A DNA stretch of 8,413 nt. Origin: Dehalococcoidia bacterium (GTDB taxonomy: Bacteria > Chloroflexota > Dehalococcoidia > E44-bin15). Below are positions 6,984 to 8,413 of this stretch, piece by piece (the first letter of the stretch is position 1; each line of letters opens with the position of its first letter). The DNA is taken from contig DAOUVR010000039.1 in NCBI GenBank assembly GCA_030667555.1, forward strand, positions 1 to 8,413. The letters are read 5' to 3'. The notes beneath the pieces were generated by a model. The model made no database searches and was not told the origin of the DNA. It was given only the letters and a program-made list of their open reading frames with translations. Both the position numbers and the translations under genes were made by a program.

Positions 6984-6990
6984 TAAGGAA

Positions 6991-8316
6991 ATGGAAAAAG
7001 CGATTGCCGAAAAAAAAGAAAACCGCTTCATGAAAGAGTTGATTAGTGAAACTGATGTGATGTTTATACAGGTAATGCGCGACTTCGTCGACCGGGAGAT
7101 CATGCCGGTTCGCCACCTCATCGACGCTGACTCTCGCGCCGACTTCAAACTGGTGCAGGAGCTTCAGGGTAAGCTCAGGGCTCTTGGGGCGGGAGCCAGA
7201 GGCATGTTGCCCCCTGAATACGGGGGAATGGGCGTTCAGTCACTGCTGTCCGCCTGCGTTTTCCTCGAGGAGCTTGCCCGGGGTGATGCCGGGCTCGCAT
7301 GTGCGTCGGGTGGCGCCGGCTGGGCCATGAGACCGGCGATAGCGGGGTTCAATGAGGGGTACAACACGAGAATACTCGACGACTTCTCCGCGAAACTCAC
7401 CGGCGAGGAGATGTACGTAGGCTGCTTTGCCATGACCGAGCCTGAAGGGGGCTGCAATATCGAGAACATCGACATGCATGGCAGGGGCATCGCCACCACG
7501 GCAAGGCTCGATGGTGATGAATGGGTGATAAATGGCGCCAAGATGTGGCCCACCAACTCCGGCATCGCTTCGCTCTACTGCGTTATCTGCCAGACAGACC
7601 CTGACCTGGGTGACGAGGGGATCGCCCTGATCTACGTGCCGGTGCCAATCGAGGGGTTCACCTTCGGTGGGTTCGAGGACAAGATGGGGTTCCGCTCCAG
7701 TAGAGAGGGCGGGTTCTGGTTCGACAACGTGCGCGTACCCAAGGACTACCGCGCCGCCGGACCGGGCAAGGATGCCGAGCTGCTCCACGACAACCTCATC
7801 TACGCCCGTGCCTTCAGCGCGGGATGGGCGGTAGGACCAGCTCAGGGCGCCTTCGATGAGGTGCTGAAGTTCACCCAGGACAGGCTCGCCGCCGGCAAGC
7901 CGATCCGGCAGCACACCATCGCCGCTAACATGCTGGCAGACATGGCCATCGGAATTCAGATCGGCAGGGACTGCTACGTCAATGCTGCCTACATGTATGA
8001 CCACCCCGATGTCTACGGTCCCAAGTGTTCCGTTCATAACCTCTCCCGGACGTCCATCGCCAAGGTCTTCTGCTGCGACATGGCGGTCAACGTGACCAAC
8101 AGGGCAATGGAGCTCATGGGCTCCTATGGTTATGTGACCGATCACCACGTTGAGAAGTACCTGCGAGATGTCAAGATCATTCAACTCTGGGAAGGCGGAG
8201 CCCAACTCGGAAGGATGGACGTAGCCCGCGGCTACTACAACTACGACCAGTTCCACAAGAATATATTCTACGATAGAGTACACGAGCTGAGAGAGAAAGC
8301 ACCACAGAAAGCTTAG
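6991..8316 (+). CDS. acyl-CoA dehydrogenase
   Basis: A 441-aa flavoprotein of the acyl-CoA dehydrogenase family, which oxidises acyl-CoA to 2,3-enoyl-CoA with FAD and passes electrons to ETF. Domains in order: helical N-domain (to about 140), with PPEYGGMGV and FLEELARGDAG; central beta-domain starting at the FAD motif MTEPEGGCN (148-156), then GDEWVINGAKMWPTN and FWFDNVRVP; C-terminal helical domain with AMELMGSYGYV and LWEGGAQLGRMDVAR. E401 in WEGG matches the catalytic base position of medium- and short-chain enzymes (the IYEGT motif). It is longer than the usual 380-390 aa, with an extra segment near 115-140 and a charged C-terminal tail. In the FAD motif C155 replaces the common Ser. The gene ends with TAG TAA. 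No ETF gene is present. Substrate is not predictable; with the AOR-like neighbour, a branched, cyclic or aromatic-derived acyl-CoA is possible but inferred. Confidence 0.93.
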   Translation: MEKAIAEKKENRFMKELISETDVMFIQVMRDFVDREIMPVRHLIDADSRADFKLVQELQGKLRALGAGARGMLPPEYGGMGVQSLLSACVFLEELARGDAGLACASGGAGWAMRPAIAGFNEGYNTRILDDFSAKLTGEEMYVGCFAMTEPEGGCNIENIDMHGRGIATTARLDGDEWVINGAKMWPTNSGIASLYCVICQTDPDLGDEGIALIYVPVPIEGFTFGGFEDKMGFRSSREGGFWFDNVRVPKDYRAAGPGKDAELLHDNLIYARAFSAGWAVGPAQGAFDEVLKFTQDRLAAGKPIRQHTIAANMLADMAIGIQIGRDCYVNAAYMYDHPDVYGPKCSVHNLSRTSIAKVFCCDMAVNVTNRAMELMGSYGYVTDHHVEKYLRDVKIIQLWEGGAQLGRMDVARGYYNYDQFHKNIFYDRVHELREKAPQKA

Positions 8317-8358
8317 TAAGACAAGTCGTACAGGGTGGATATGACATAGCGGGCTGAA

Positions 8359-8392
8359 CCTGGGGCTAACAGCCGATTAGTTAGCCGCCAGG
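8359..8392 (+). terminator. stable hairpin after the acyl-CoA dehydrogenase, possible terminator
   Basis: CCTGGGGCTAAC (8359-8370) pairs with GTTAGCCGCCAGG (8380-8392): 12 bp with one bulged G and a nine-base loop. It begins 42 bases after the stop codon. No T-run follows (GCAAGATAG), so it is not a classical intrinsic terminator; it may protect the 3' end, act with Rho, or belong to the leader of the next gene. No gene was found between 8317 and 8413. Confidence 0.45.
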
Positions 8393-8413
8393 GCAAGATA
8401 GAACTGAATCTGC

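Noticed and set aside
6909..6986. 25-codon open frame ending four bases before the acyl-CoA dehydrogenase start
   Set aside because: It has a basic tail (GKKRR) and a position that could suit a leader peptide, but there is no ribosome binding site upstream and the basic end is simply the A-rich Shine-Dalgarno region being read as codons.
7240..8283. Open frame of 347 codons on the minus strand
   Set aside because: It is antisense to the clear acyl-CoA dehydrogenase, with a low-complexity Val/Gly/His-rich composition typical of a reverse-strand shadow.
1..8413. tRNA, rRNA, CRISPR array, insertion sequence or transposase
   Set aside because: None seen on either strand by eye; the only repeats are the two tandem gene duplications.

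Overview
The window is about 8.4 kb of bacterial DNA with every supported gene on the + strand. It reads as the chromosome of an uncultured anaerobe. The main pointer is a tungsten-type aldehyde:ferredoxin oxidoreductase (AOR) family protein next to an acyl-CoA dehydrogenase, in moderately GC-rich DNA with Shine-Dalgarno sites of the GGAGG type. The gene mix resembles what is seen in Chloroflexota (Dehalococcoidia-like) or Desulfobacterota, but this is an impression from gene content; no rRNA or other marker gene is present.

Region 1 (1-2335) holds a tandem duplication. The window opens inside the last 147 codons of a CrtI/phytoene-dehydrogenase-like FAD oxidoreductase. After a 196-bp spacer with a promoter candidate comes a complete 564-aa gene whose C-terminal part is about 90% identical to it. 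Region 2 (2379-4046) is a third, divergent member of the same flavoprotein superfamily, 43 bp downstream and with its own good ribosome binding site.

Region 3 (4131-4764) holds two small genes (98 and 100 aa) of no family I recognise. They are tandem paralogues, about 45% identical, with a nearly invariant N-terminus (MRVWS.GLGKQ), a hydrophobic middle-to-late segment and a conserved basic tail. A strong intrinsic terminator, whose loop contains the stop codon of the second gene, closes this transcription unit.

Region 4 (4765-4988) is an intergenic stretch rich in short palindromes, probably the control region of the next unit. Region 5 (4989-8316) holds an AOR-family protein of 624 aa and an acyl-CoA dehydrogenase of 441 aa, followed by a stable hairpin at the window end. 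The AOR-like protein keeps the fold signatures of the family. It has Ser in place of the third cluster-binding Cys and, by hand alignment, lacks the active-site His of the Pyrococcus enzyme, so ordinary aldehyde oxidation should not be assumed.

Taken together, the window looks like a redox locus acting on hydrophobic or CoA-linked substrates: three FAD oxidoreductases with two small, possibly membrane-associated accessory proteins, beside a W-enzyme/acyl-CoA dehydrogenase pair. The most novel element is the pair of small paralogous proteins attached to the flavoprotein operon. The link between the two units is inference from proximity only.
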